From an uncultured Bacteroidales bacterium (GTDB taxonomy: Bacteria; Bacteroidota; Bacteroidia; Bacteroidales; Bacteroidaceae): 64,000 nt of DNA. Where the stretch lies: contig CAMAFY010000002.1 in NCBI GenBank assembly GCA_945833885.1, positions 62,001 to 126,000 on the forward strand. Direction: 5' to 3'. The position numbers and the translations under genes were made by a program. How positions within the stretch are numbered: the first letter of the stretch is position 1; every line of letters begins with the position of its first letter. The notes under the pieces are model-generated. The model was not told where the DNA came from and searched no databases. It saw only the letters and a list, made by a program, of their open reading frames with translations. Positions 55,224 through 63,059 of this stretch are shown here, in pieces.

Positions 55224-55486
55224 TATTGATGTTCCGTGGTAAAATATTGCTGTTTCCGTGGTGAAAAGATGTAGTATCCGTGGCGGAAAGTTGTAGTATC
55301 CGTGGTGGAAAGTTGCAGTTCTCCGGGACGAAACAGGCTTGTGTTCCTGATAAAACAAAGTTGTGTTTCGGAAAATACAATGTAGTTTCTGAGGTGAATT
55401 GCTGCTTTTTCCGTGAAGAATTGCTGCCGTTCTCATAAAGAAGCGATGCCGCTCTTCGGGATGGGGTGACGCTTTATCCGTGGGTT
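55224..55486 (+). repeat. 22-bp degenerate tandem array upstream of metG (about 12 units)
   Basis: Unit starts are 55224, 55246, 55268, 55290, 55312, 55334, 55356, 55378, 55399, 55421, 55443 and 55465: steps of 22 bp with one of 21. The best-conserved units read GTTGTAGTATCCGTGG and end GGAAA; others keep TTGCTG and TTCCGTG. The array lies between metG and the divergent secDF gene. Confidence 0.8.
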
Positions 55487-55764
55487 CCGAAAACGGGAAT
55501 TCGGCAGTTCCTGCCCCTGTTTCCAGGCCTTTTCCACCCCGGTTCCAATCTCCGCACCCCCGTTCGACGGGAGTATATGGGCGAAAAGTCCGAACCATTG
55601 GGCCACAGCACCCGCTTTTTACCATAAAAAATGCTTGACGGTAGCATCCATAATGCACTGAGTCTTTGCGGATAATCCCGGAAAGCATGGCGCAAAGTTA
55701 AGGATAAATTTACAGAAAACGGGTGTTATGGCGTAAAAAAGCCCCTTTTTACCCCTCCATCACC

Positions 55765-55793
55765 TTGTGTTTTGAAAATTATAACTATATTTG
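55765..55793 (+). promoter_or_regulatory. Promoter of secDF
   Basis: TTG at 55765-55767 is followed after 18 bp by TATATTTG at 55786-55793. The leader to the secDF start codon would be about 140 bases. Confidence 0.5.
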
Positions 55794-55938
55794 CACGCTC
55801 AAAAGAGTGCATTTTCGTCTGTATCTGTGTGGCATCAAGTGCTGTGCAGAGCCTTTTTGCGGCAATCGGACGGGAATTCCCGGCGTTTTTTACGGCGAAA
55901 GAAATCAAAATAATCACATAAAAACCAAGTTCAACCAA

Positions 55939-58900
55939 ATGCAAAACAAAGTATTTGTCAAAATCATTGCATTGCTTCTTGGCCTTATCTGTATTTTCTA
56001 TCTGAGTTTCAGTTTTGTGACCCGCCATTATGAGTCCAAGGCTGCAACGATGGGAGAGGTGGCAGGCAAGGCTTTCCTCGACTCCCTGCGTCAGGAAGAA
56101 GTGTACCTCGGCTACACTTACAAGCAATGTGAAGAACTGCAGATCGGTCTCGGACTTGACCTTAAGGGTGGTATGAACGTCATCCTCGAGGTCAGCGTGC
56201 CCGATGTAGTAAAGAATCTGGCCGGAACGAATGTCAGCGACCCAATGGTTCAGGCTGCCATTGCTGAGGCTACCGTAGAAGCAGAGCAGAGCAGCGAGGA
56301 TTTCCTCGATGTTTTCATCCGCAAGTATCAGGAAAAGGCCGGCAAGAACAAACTTGGCGGTGTCTTCGCCCTCAAACTTAAGGAGGCGAACATCACCCCC
56401 AACAGCAGCGATGCCCAGGTGCGCAGTGCCCTTGAAACCGAAATCAAGGCTGCCGTGAGCAACTCTTACCAGGTCGTTCAGAACCGTATCGACCGCTTCG
56501 GTGTGGCCCAACCTAACATCCAAATCCTTGAAGGACGCGGACAAATGGGACAGATCATGGTCGAAATGCCTGGTATCAAGGAGCCCGAACGCGTACGTAA
56601 CCTCCTTCAGGGTAGCGCAAACCTTGAATTTTGGGAGTGCTATACCGTCAGCGAAATCAATCCTGCCCTTCAGGCCCTCGACGCTCGTCTGGCACAATCT
56701 GCGAAGACCGAGCAGGCTGATACCGCTGTTACCGAGGCTCCTGCCAAGGAAGTGGCCGAGGTTGCTGAGAAAGCCGCCAAGGAAGATAACGTGGCTGAGG
56801 ATCTCAAGAACGCTGCCAAGATAGCAAAAGACGGCGGCGAAGAGGCTGCTCCTGCCCCCACCGCCGCTGACGAGAAGGCCATTGCCGCCGCACATGCCGC
56901 GCATCCTCTCCTCAGTCGTCTCATGCAAGGTATGAGCGGACAGAGTTTCATCAGCCCCACAAGTTGCGTTGTCGGATTTGTCAACAGCGCCGATACCGCT
57001 GCCGTTGGTGAACTCATCCGTAGCGCCGCTGCCCGTGAAGTGCTGCCTACCGACCTCGTTCTCGCATGGGGAGTTAAGGCCAGCGATATGTTCAAGGGCG
57101 GAAATATGTTCGAACTTTATGCCCTCCGTCGCACCAATGGAACGGCAGCCCTTGCCGGTGACGTCATTGAAAACGCCAAGGATGACTATGACCAGTATCA
57201 CCGTCCTGTGGTATCCATGACCATGAACACCGACGGTGCCCGTGACTGGGCCATGATTACCAAGAAGAATTTGAAGCGTCCTGTCGCCATTGTTCTCGAT
57301 GGTTTCGTATACAGCGCTCCTACCATCCAGAGTGAAATCACCGGTGGACAGAGCCAAATCAGCGGTAATTTCTCCTCTCAGGATACGCAAGACCTTGCGA
57401 ATGTCTTGAAGAGTGGTAAGATGCCTGCCCCCACAACCATCGTCCAGGAAGAGACAGTCGGCCCGAGCCTCGGTGCTGCTTCTGTCAAGGCCGGCTTCAT
57501 CAGTTGCGTCGTTGCCTTCGTCTTCCTCATGTTCTTCATGGTGCTTTACTACGGCATCATCCCCGGTATGGTTGCCAACTGCGCGCTGTTGCTCAACTTC
57601 TTCTTCACATTCGGAGTCCTCACTTCCTTCCAGGCGGCGCTCACAATGTCCGGAATTGCCGGTCTTGTCCTCTCGCTTGGTATGGCCGTCGACGCCAATG
57701 TGCTTATCTATGAGCGTACGAAAGAAGGTCTGCGTGCCGGAAAGAAGGTGAAGGAAGCCCTTGCCGACGGTTACGACAACGCCTTCAGCGCCATCTTCGA
57801 CTCGAACCTTACCTCCATCATCACCGCGGTTATCCTCTACAACGTCGGAACCGGTTCCATCCGAGGCTTTGCCATGACGCTCGGTATCGGTATTGTCGCC
57901 AGTTTCTTCACCGCAGTTTGGATTACCCGTATCGTATACGAGCATTTCCTCAACAAGGAAAAGTGGACCGGTATCACGTTCGTTACCGCCCTTTCCTCGC
58001 GTTTCGCTACCGACACCGAGTTCGCTTTCATGAAGATGGCCCGCAAGTCATTCGTCATTTTTGCCGTACTTATCGTCATCTGTGGTGCCAGCCTCGGCAT
58101 CCGTGGCTTGCAGCAGGGTATCGATTTCACCGGTGGTCGCAACTATGTTGTGGAATTTGAGCAGCCCGTTGAGCCCGAACAGGTGAAGGCTGCCGTGCAG
58201 GAGAAGGTAGGAACTGAGGGAACTGTAAGTTGCCTTGCCATCGTTACCACCTCGAACCCCGCCATCCGCATCTCCACATCTTATAAGATTGAGGAGAATG
58301 GTCAGGAAGTTGACCAGGAGGTTGAGAAACTCATTTGGAGCGCTCTCTCCGATGCTAAACTCATCAAGGCCGACTATGCCACCTTCAAAGATCGCGACAA
58401 CAAGACCGGAGGCTCCATCATCAGTGCCCAGAAGGTTGGTTCCAGCGTGGCTGCCGACATGACTCGCGGCGCCATCATCGCCACTTTCCTCTCGCTCTTC
58501 GCCATCTTCATCTACATCCTCGTGCGTTTCCGCAACGTCGCCTTCTCGCTCGGTGCCGTCGGTGCCCTTGCGGTCGACACCTTCCTCATCATCGGTCTCT
58601 ACTCCATTTGCTGGGGTTGGATGCCCTTCTCGCTTGAGGTTGACCAGACGTTCGTTGGCGCCATCCTTACCGCTATCGGTTACTCCATCAACGATAAGGT
58701 GGTAGTCTTCGACCGTATCCGCGAGAATATCGGTCTCTATCCTACGCGCGAGCCCGAGCGTCTCTTCAACGAATCGCTCAACAGCACGCTTACCCGTACC
58801 ATCATGACCTCACTTACCACCTTGCTGGTGCTCTTCTGCATCTTCTTCCTCGGTGGTGATGCTGTGCGTAGTTTCGCCTTCGCCATGATTCTTGGTGTCG

Positions 58901-58992
58901 TCTTTGGTACCTGTTCTTCTATCTTCCTTGCCGCTCCCATCGCCCTCAAGGTGATTGGAAAGCAGGCCAAGAAGGCTGCGGAAGTGGCTTGA
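55939..58992 (+). CDS. secDF: Protein translocase SecDF fusion
   Basis: SecD and SecF assist the Sec translocon in moving proteins across the inner membrane using the proton gradient. This 1017-residue protein is the fused form common in Bacteroidetes. The SecD half starts MQNKVFVKIIALLLGLICIF with LGLDLKGGMNVILEVSVPDV, a periplasmic domain containing a low-complexity Ala/Glu/Lys-rich insertion (about 250-330), and membrane helices with AGLVLSLGMAVDANVLIYER. The SecF half begins near residue 690 (FVIFAVLIVICGASLGIRGL, QGIDFTGGRNYVVEF) and contains ILTAIGYSINDKVVVFDRIR. Start ATG 55939 is chosen because earlier in-frame codons precede or overlap the promoter. A terminator follows. Confidence 0.96.
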   Translation: MQNKVFVKIIALLLGLICIFYLSFSFVTRHYESKAATMGEVAGKAFLDSLRQEEVYLGYTYKQCEELQIGLGLDLKGGMNVILEVSVPDVVKNLAGTNVSDPMVQAAIAEATVEAEQSSEDFLDVFIRKYQEKAGKNKLGGVFALKLKEANITPNSSDAQVRSALETEIKAAVSNSYQVVQNRIDRFGVAQPNIQILEGRGQMGQIMVEMPGIKEPERVRNLLQGSANLEFWECYTVSEINPALQALDARLAQSAKTEQADTAVTEAPAKEVAEVAEKAAKEDNVAEDLKNAAKIAKDGGEEAAPAPTAADEKAIAAAHAAHPLLSRLMQGMSGQSFISPTSCVVGFVNSADTAAVGELIRSAAAREVLPTDLVLAWGVKASDMFKGGNMFELYALRRTNGTAALAGDVIENAKDDYDQYHRPVVSMTMNTDGARDWAMITKKNLKRPVAIVLDGFVYSAPTIQSEITGGQSQISGNFSSQDTQDLANVLKSGKMPAPTTIVQEETVGPSLGAASVKAGFISCVVAFVFLMFFMVLYYGIIPGMVANCALLLNFFFTFGVLTSFQAALTMSGIAGLVLSLGMAVDANVLIYERTKEGLRAGKKVKEALADGYDNAFSAIFDSNLTSIITAVILYNVGTGSIRGFAMTLGIGIVASFFTAVWITRIVYEHFLNKEKWTGITFVTALSSRFATDTEFAFMKMARKSFVIFAVLIVICGASLGIRGLQQGIDFTGGRNYVVEFEQPVEPEQVKAAVQEKVGTEGTVSCLAIVTTSNPAIRISTSYKIEENGQEVDQEVEKLIWSALSDAKLIKADYATFKDRDNKTGGSIISAQKVGSSVAADMTRGAIIATFLSLFAIFIYILVRFRNVAFSLGAVGALAVDTFLIIGLYSICWGWMPFSLEVDQTFVGAILTAIGYSINDKVVVFDRIRENIGLYPTREPERLFNESLNSTLTRTIMTSLTTLLVLFCIFFLGGDAVRSFAFAMILGVVFGTCSSIFLAAPIALKVIGKQAKKAAEVA

Positions 58993-59034
58993 TTCCACGG
59001 CGGATGACGCTGTGAAAGCATGCCTTTCGCGTTG

Positions 59035-59082
59035 AAGGGTGTATCGGAAGCCGCAATCTTCCGATACACCTTTTTTCTTTTT
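59035..59082 (+). terminator. Intrinsic terminator after secDF
   Basis: AAGGGTGTATCGGAAG (59035-59050) pairs with CTTCCGATACACCTT (59058-59072), followed by TTTTCTTTTT. This is one of the strongest terminators in the window. Confidence 0.85.
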
Positions 59083-59288
59083 CGAAGGATTCCATTGAAT
59101 ATCCCCGTAAATCAATTCGCTTGTTTTAAGGATATACCCACCACCTTTATGCCGCCCCCCTGCTCTTAGGCACCGCGAATGCTGACGATTATGCTGCGAA
59201 AATCCGATGGCGCATAAAATAAAAGCCCGAAACCCGCGTTATAAAGTCAGTGAACACGGTGCAAAAGTGCCGGGGAATCCGCTCTGAA

Positions 59289-59597
59289 ATAAGGAAGATT
59301 CCGTATGGGAACATGAGATTGTCCGCATGGATGTATGGAAGATCCCGCCAGAATGTACGGAAGTTCCCGTAAAAAAGTACGGAGGATTCTTATCCGTGAA
59401 TGCGGAACTCTTCACTTGAGGACACGGAAGTCCCCGTAAAAAAGTACGGAGATTCCTGCAAAAAAACACGGAAGTTCCCATTCGTAAATGCGGAAGTTCC
59501 CATTCGTAAATGCGGAGTTTTCCGTCTGAAAGTGCGGAGGTCCGTGTTCCGTTCGGCGGAGGTGGCCGCATCCTGTTCCGAGGTCGGGGAGGAACAC
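59289..59597 (+). repeat. Long 22-bp degenerate tandem array (14 units)
   Basis: Unit starts are 59289, 59311, 59333, 59355, 59377, 59400, 59422, 59444, 59466, 59488, 59510, 59532, 59554 and 59576: steps of 22 bp with one of 23. The best units read ATGCGGAAGTTCCCATTCG, and most keep CGGA at the same place. The array lies between secDF and the WbsX-type gene. The remaining bases 59083-59288 and 59598-59721 show no feature. Confidence 0.8.
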
Positions 59598-59721
59598 TCC
59601 TTTCCCCCTTCCTCTATGTATAAATATTAATATTGAGTAGCACCGCCTTTTGTGGGCACGACCGGCCAACTTCGGTTGCATGCTCACGTCAGGTTTTACC
59701 AGCATCTACAATTCTCTCTGC

Positions 59722-60879
59722 ATGAAAGCACGTATCATTGCCCTATATTTGCCCCAGTTCCACCCCATTCCAGAGAACGACGAATGGTGGGGAAAAGGGT
59801 TCACGGAATGGATAAATGTGGCGAAAGCCCGTCCGATGTTCCGTGGACATCTTCAGCCCCGTATCCCTTCCGACCTTGGATTCTACGACCTTCGTCTGCC
59901 GGAAGTGCGGGAACAGCAGGCTGAACTTGCCCGCGAGGCAGGTATCGAAGGCTTCTGCTATTACCACTATTGGTTTGGCAACGGCAGGCAATTATTGGAG
60001 CGTCCCTTCAACGAAGTGTTGGAAAGCGGCAACCCCGACTTCCCTTTCTGCCTCTGTTGGGCCAACCATACGTGGAGCAATAAGACGTGGCAACGCAAGT
60101 CATCTGCCCAGCGCGAGACGCTGCTCATGGAACAAACCTATCCTGGACACGACGATGACGTGGCACATTTCCTGAATGTCCTTCCTGCATTCCGCGACAA
60201 ACGCTATATGACCATTGACGGTCGCCCGATATTCGTCATCTACGAGCCCTTCAACATTCCGCATATCAAGGAATTTCTCCAGACGTGGCGCGACCTTGCC
60301 GCCGAGCATGGGTTGCCGGGCATCTACTTCATTGGCATGACGCCCTCCACACTTACGTTCTACGTCGACGAGCATTTCCAGCGCCACCGCTGCATGCCCG
60401 ACCTCAAAAGTAGCGCGACCATTTACCAGCGCATCCTCGATATGGGTTTCGATGCTGTGAATTCCTATGGAAAACGTCGCGGAGAAATGCTCTACGAAGG
60501 CAAATATTGGAGCATCATAAAGCGGAAGTTGCGTCTGATGGGCATCCCTGTCGGCTCGAAGAACTTCGATTATTCCCGCACCGTCCGTCATTATTTCGCC
60601 CCTGAGGATGCTTGGGAAAACGTGTTCCCCACTATCATTCCCCAGTGGGACCGTACGCCACGGATGCCCGGAGCCGACGGCGTTTATACGGGCGTCACTC
60701 CCGAGAAATTCGAGAAACACATCCGACAGGCGATATCAATGATCGAGAACAAGCAGGACGAACATAAGGTCATCTTCCTCAAATCATGGAACGAATGGGG
60801 AGAAGGCAACTATGTCGAGCCCGACCAACACTTCGGTCACGGCCTGCTCGATGCCATCCGCAACAGTCTGAAGTCCTGA
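59722..60879 (+). CDS. WbsX-type (GH99-like) glycan biosynthesis protein
   Basis: A 385-residue protein starting MKARIIALYLPQFHPIPEND. The segments EWWGKGFTEWINVAKARPMF, GIEGFCYYHYWFGNGRQLL, FPFCLCWANHTWSNKTW and FLKSWNEWGEGNYVEPD are characteristic of the WbsX family, related to GH99 and encoded in polysaccharide gene clusters. It probably acts in the cytoplasm in making or trimming surface glycan precursors; the reaction is unknown. There is no signal peptide. ATG 59722 is the family-typical start; the frame extends to 59650 without support. The convergent gene downstream is a glycosyltransferase, so both may belong to a small surface-glycan locus. Confidence 0.85.
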   Translation: MKARIIALYLPQFHPIPENDEWWGKGFTEWINVAKARPMFRGHLQPRIPSDLGFYDLRLPEVREQQAELAREAGIEGFCYYHYWFGNGRQLLERPFNEVLESGNPDFPFCLCWANHTWSNKTWQRKSSAQRETLLMEQTYPGHDDDVAHFLNVLPAFRDKRYMTIDGRPIFVIYEPFNIPHIKEFLQTWRDLAAEHGLPGIYFIGMTPSTLTFYVDEHFQRHRCMPDLKSSATIYQRILDMGFDAVNSYGKRRGEMLYEGKYWSIIKRKLRLMGIPVGSKNFDYSRTVRHYFAPEDAWENVFPTIIPQWDRTPRMPGADGVYTGVTPEKFEKHIRQAISMIENKQDEHKVIFLKSWNEWGEGNYVEPDQHFGHGLLDAIRNSLKS

Positions 60880-60915
60880 GGCGTCACTGCCGCAGCACCG
60901 CAGTTTCCATAAAGA

Positions 60916-60976
60916 CACCGCGCTACAACATGGGAAAACGTTGAGTCTTCTAATGCTGTAGCGCGGTGATTTTTTT
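60916..60976 (+). terminator. Intrinsic terminator after the WbsX-type gene
   Basis: CACCGCGCTACA (60916-60927) pairs perfectly with TGTAGCGCGGTG (60957-60968), followed by ATTTTTTT. It separates the two convergent genes. Confidence 0.8.
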
Positions 60977-61021
60977 GCAATTTTCCGCGATTTCATCGTG
61001 GAAAATGCCACACTTTCTCCT

Positions 61022-62134
61022 TTATTTTCCGGAGGAAATCTGTGCGATGTATTCGATGAGAGGGCGCACGGCTGAGGACCATGTGGGGTCTTCGTCCGCA
61101 GTTTCCGCCGCTATGTTCCGCCGTTTCTCTTCTATTTCCCCGCGTTTGTCCCGCAGGATGCCGAGGATGCAGTTGCGGATGTCCTCGGTCGAGTAGCCAT
61201 CAACGGTATATCCTATCCCGTGTTGCCGCACCAGTTCGCCCAAATGCGTACCTTCGGCGAAGAATCCCGGCACTTGAAAGAAGAGCGACTCGTGGAATTT
61301 GTTGGAAATGGCGTTCCTTACGTTGATGTCTTTTGCGGGATATACCGCCCAAACGAGGTCGATTTGTTTATAGATTTCGGGGATATAACTGTACACGTAC
61401 GGCCCCATGAACCGCACATTCTGCAGTCCGCGGGCATAATCCTTGACGGCGTTGGCGTTTGCTTCGCATCCTCCGCCGAAAAGCACCACTTCCACGTTGT
61501 CCATACCCTTGACAGCCTCGAAAAGTTGCCTGAAAATCTCCGCGTAACGCAGACCTCCGGCAAAGCCGATGGTGAGTTTCGGGTCGTCAATCGCCTTGTG
61601 TTCGATGGCAGGTTCAAAGCCTTTGGGTATCTTGTTCTCCAGAATGATTTGTCTTCCTTTGAAAAATTCGTAATAAGGCTTGTAGAACCGCGATGCGAAC
61701 GTGATGGCGGCGCATTGCCTCAGCGCGCGGCGTTCGAGTAAGCGCAGCGTTTTGTAGAGCAAAGGTCTGCCTGTAGGCATGTCAAGGTTCTCGTATATCA
61801 GCGTTTGTGCCCCCCTTCGCAGCCCGGCGCACAGCAACAGCGAATCCCAATGTGAGGCAATGACGACCGTCGGGGCGTATTCCCGCAGCGTTTCTTTGAG
61901 GAATCGGCGGAAATGACCGAGTTTTTTGAGTTTGTCTACCCTGTTTCCCATCACCGAAGGCAGGTCCAGGATGTAATCCTGCGCGTCATCGGCCTTCACG
62001 GGCGTGCGGTTCCGGTTCCAGGTGGCGACTTTCACGTTGTCGTTGCCGAAGACCTCCCTCAGAGAGTCTACAATCCTTATGTTTCGGGTGTTGATGGGAT
62101 AGGCGGTATCAACGAGTAGAATGCGGTGTTCCAT
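61022..62134 (-). CDS. Glycosyltransferase, GT4-like
   Basis: A 370-residue protein on the minus strand starting MEHRILLVDTAYPINTRNI. It looks like a GT-B-fold glycosyltransferase: the N-terminal domain ends around LIYENLDMPTGRP, and the C-terminal domain begins LTIGFAGGLRYAEIFRQLFE, followed by NVEVVLFGGGCEANA, VRFMGPYVYSYIPEIYKQID and SNKFHESLFFQVPGF with the usual acidic residue near the nucleotide-sugar site. Acceptor and donor are unknown. ATG 62134 is chosen over the open frame to 62359 because conserved sequence starts there. It converges with the WbsX-type gene, with a shared gap of about 140 bp. Confidence 0.8.
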   Translation of the reverse strand: MEHRILLVDTAYPINTRNIRIVDSLREVFGNDNVKVATWNRNRTPVKADDAQDYILDLPSVMGNRVDKLKKLGHFRRFLKETLREYAPTVVIASHWDSLLLCAGLRRGAQTLIYENLDMPTGRPLLYKTLRLLERRALRQCAAITFASRFYKPYYEFFKGRQIILENKIPKGFEPAIEHKAIDDPKLTIGFAGGLRYAEIFRQLFEAVKGMDNVEVVLFGGGCEANANAVKDYARGLQNVRFMGPYVYSYIPEIYKQIDLVWAVYPAKDINVRNAISNKFHESLFFQVPGFFAEGTHLGELVRQHGIGYTVDGYSTEDIRNCILGILRDKRGEIEEKRRNIAAETADEDPTWSSAVRPLIEYIAQISSGK

Positions 62135-62420
62135 GTTGAAGAATTGGTTATGGATGGCAGAGCGTTCCCCTGCAAAGTACAATGAAAAGTGGCGGCTATG
62201 CCTTATGCCCCCACCTGTATTCAGGGCAATTCCGGTCCGGAGGAGCCGGTCGTGAGGGTGGTGCTGATGGCATTTCCCCCTCAGCGTTCCATAGGTTTCC
62301 GGGCCATCCGTCTGCAGAAGTGCCTGCAAAGATAGTTCTTTAATTTCAAATAACTGCAAACTGACGGATTAAAGGTGTGTCCTATAAATCAGATTTGTCG
62401 GAATTTGAGGATGTTTACGT

Positions 62421-62543
62421 TATGTCATGGCGGGAAACGAAGAACGAAGTCCAACGTTTCCGTCAAGCCAGATGAGCAGAGCGGAAGCAAGTGTAACGCA
62501 CTTATGGTATGCCATGGCGAGAAAACGAAGAACGATGTTCAAC
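62421..62543 (+). repeat. GAGCAGAGCGGAAGC element copy 2, flanked by 35-bp direct repeats
   Basis: The core at 62453-62517 matches 18535-18597 (GAGCAGAGCGGAAGC, a short AGTG/CACT hairpin, TATGCCATG). Here it is bracketed by two direct repeats about 87 bp apart: TATGTCATGGCGGGAAACGA at 62421 and TATGCCATGGCGAGAAAACG at 62508, each continuing with AGAACGA.GT.CAAC. No gene lies between 62135 and 63059. Confidence 0.55.
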
Positions 62544-62610
62544 AAATCTAATTTACGGAAGCCACCTAAAAATTAACCCTTTCAAGGCGTGTCAGCATGG
62601 GAGATTAAGA

Positions 62611-62912
62611 ATGCGGACTTCCAACATTAAAAAAAATCATCACAGCGTGTCTTTTCCTTTTTTTTGCGCCATAAAACGGCATGATTCTTCGTTAAGTATG
62701 TTTTTTAAGCGCGAAAAATGAAAAAAATTGAAGTTCCATTCCCTTCGTTTTACCGTACTTTTACGTGAAGGTGTAGGATTATCCTACACTCCAACAGCCA
62801 TCCTACACACCATCCTACACTCAAAAACTTTTAATAAAGACTGACGATTTCCTCCAGTAGTGTAGGAAGTGTAGGGAAAAATCGCAAAAAAAATCTGTGG
62901 AGAAGAGAATGC
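62611..62912. repeat. Dispersed TCCTACAC/GTGTAGGA element, copy 3
   Basis: It shares CTTCCAACATT near its left end with copy 1 and contains GGTGTAGGATTATCCTACAC, further TCCTACAC octamers, the spacer TCAAAAACTTTTAATAAAG and then GTGTAGGAAGTGTAGG (62861 onward). The tail AAATCGCAAAAAAAATCTG and GGAGAAGAGAATG closely matches copy 1. It lies downstream of the Rpn-type nuclease gene. Confidence 0.6.
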
Positions 62913-62993
62913 TGTTTCAGATGCTTGGCAGTACTCTGCAAATTCGTTTGGTCCAAACATGGCGAACTTATCTATGATGTACCTGTGCAAACC

Positions 62994-63029
62994 AAAAAAA
63001 TCCACCAGAAAGTCAGTCTCTCCAGTGGA
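62994..63029 (-). terminator. Intrinsic terminator of the Rpn-type gene
   Basis: On the minus strand TCCACTGGAGA (63029-63019) and its partner ending GTGGA (63005-63001) form a hairpin followed by seven T (63000-62994). Confidence 0.65.
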
Positions 63030-63059
63030 TTCTTATGGGTACATCGTATTTCGTTCTTT

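Noticed and set aside
53475-55229. 584-codon plus-strand frame opposite metG
   Set aside because: Antisense shadow of metG produced by its codon usage.
55726-57945. 739-codon minus-strand frame opposite secDF
   Set aside because: Antisense shadow; His/Asp/Gly-rich composition typical of such frames.
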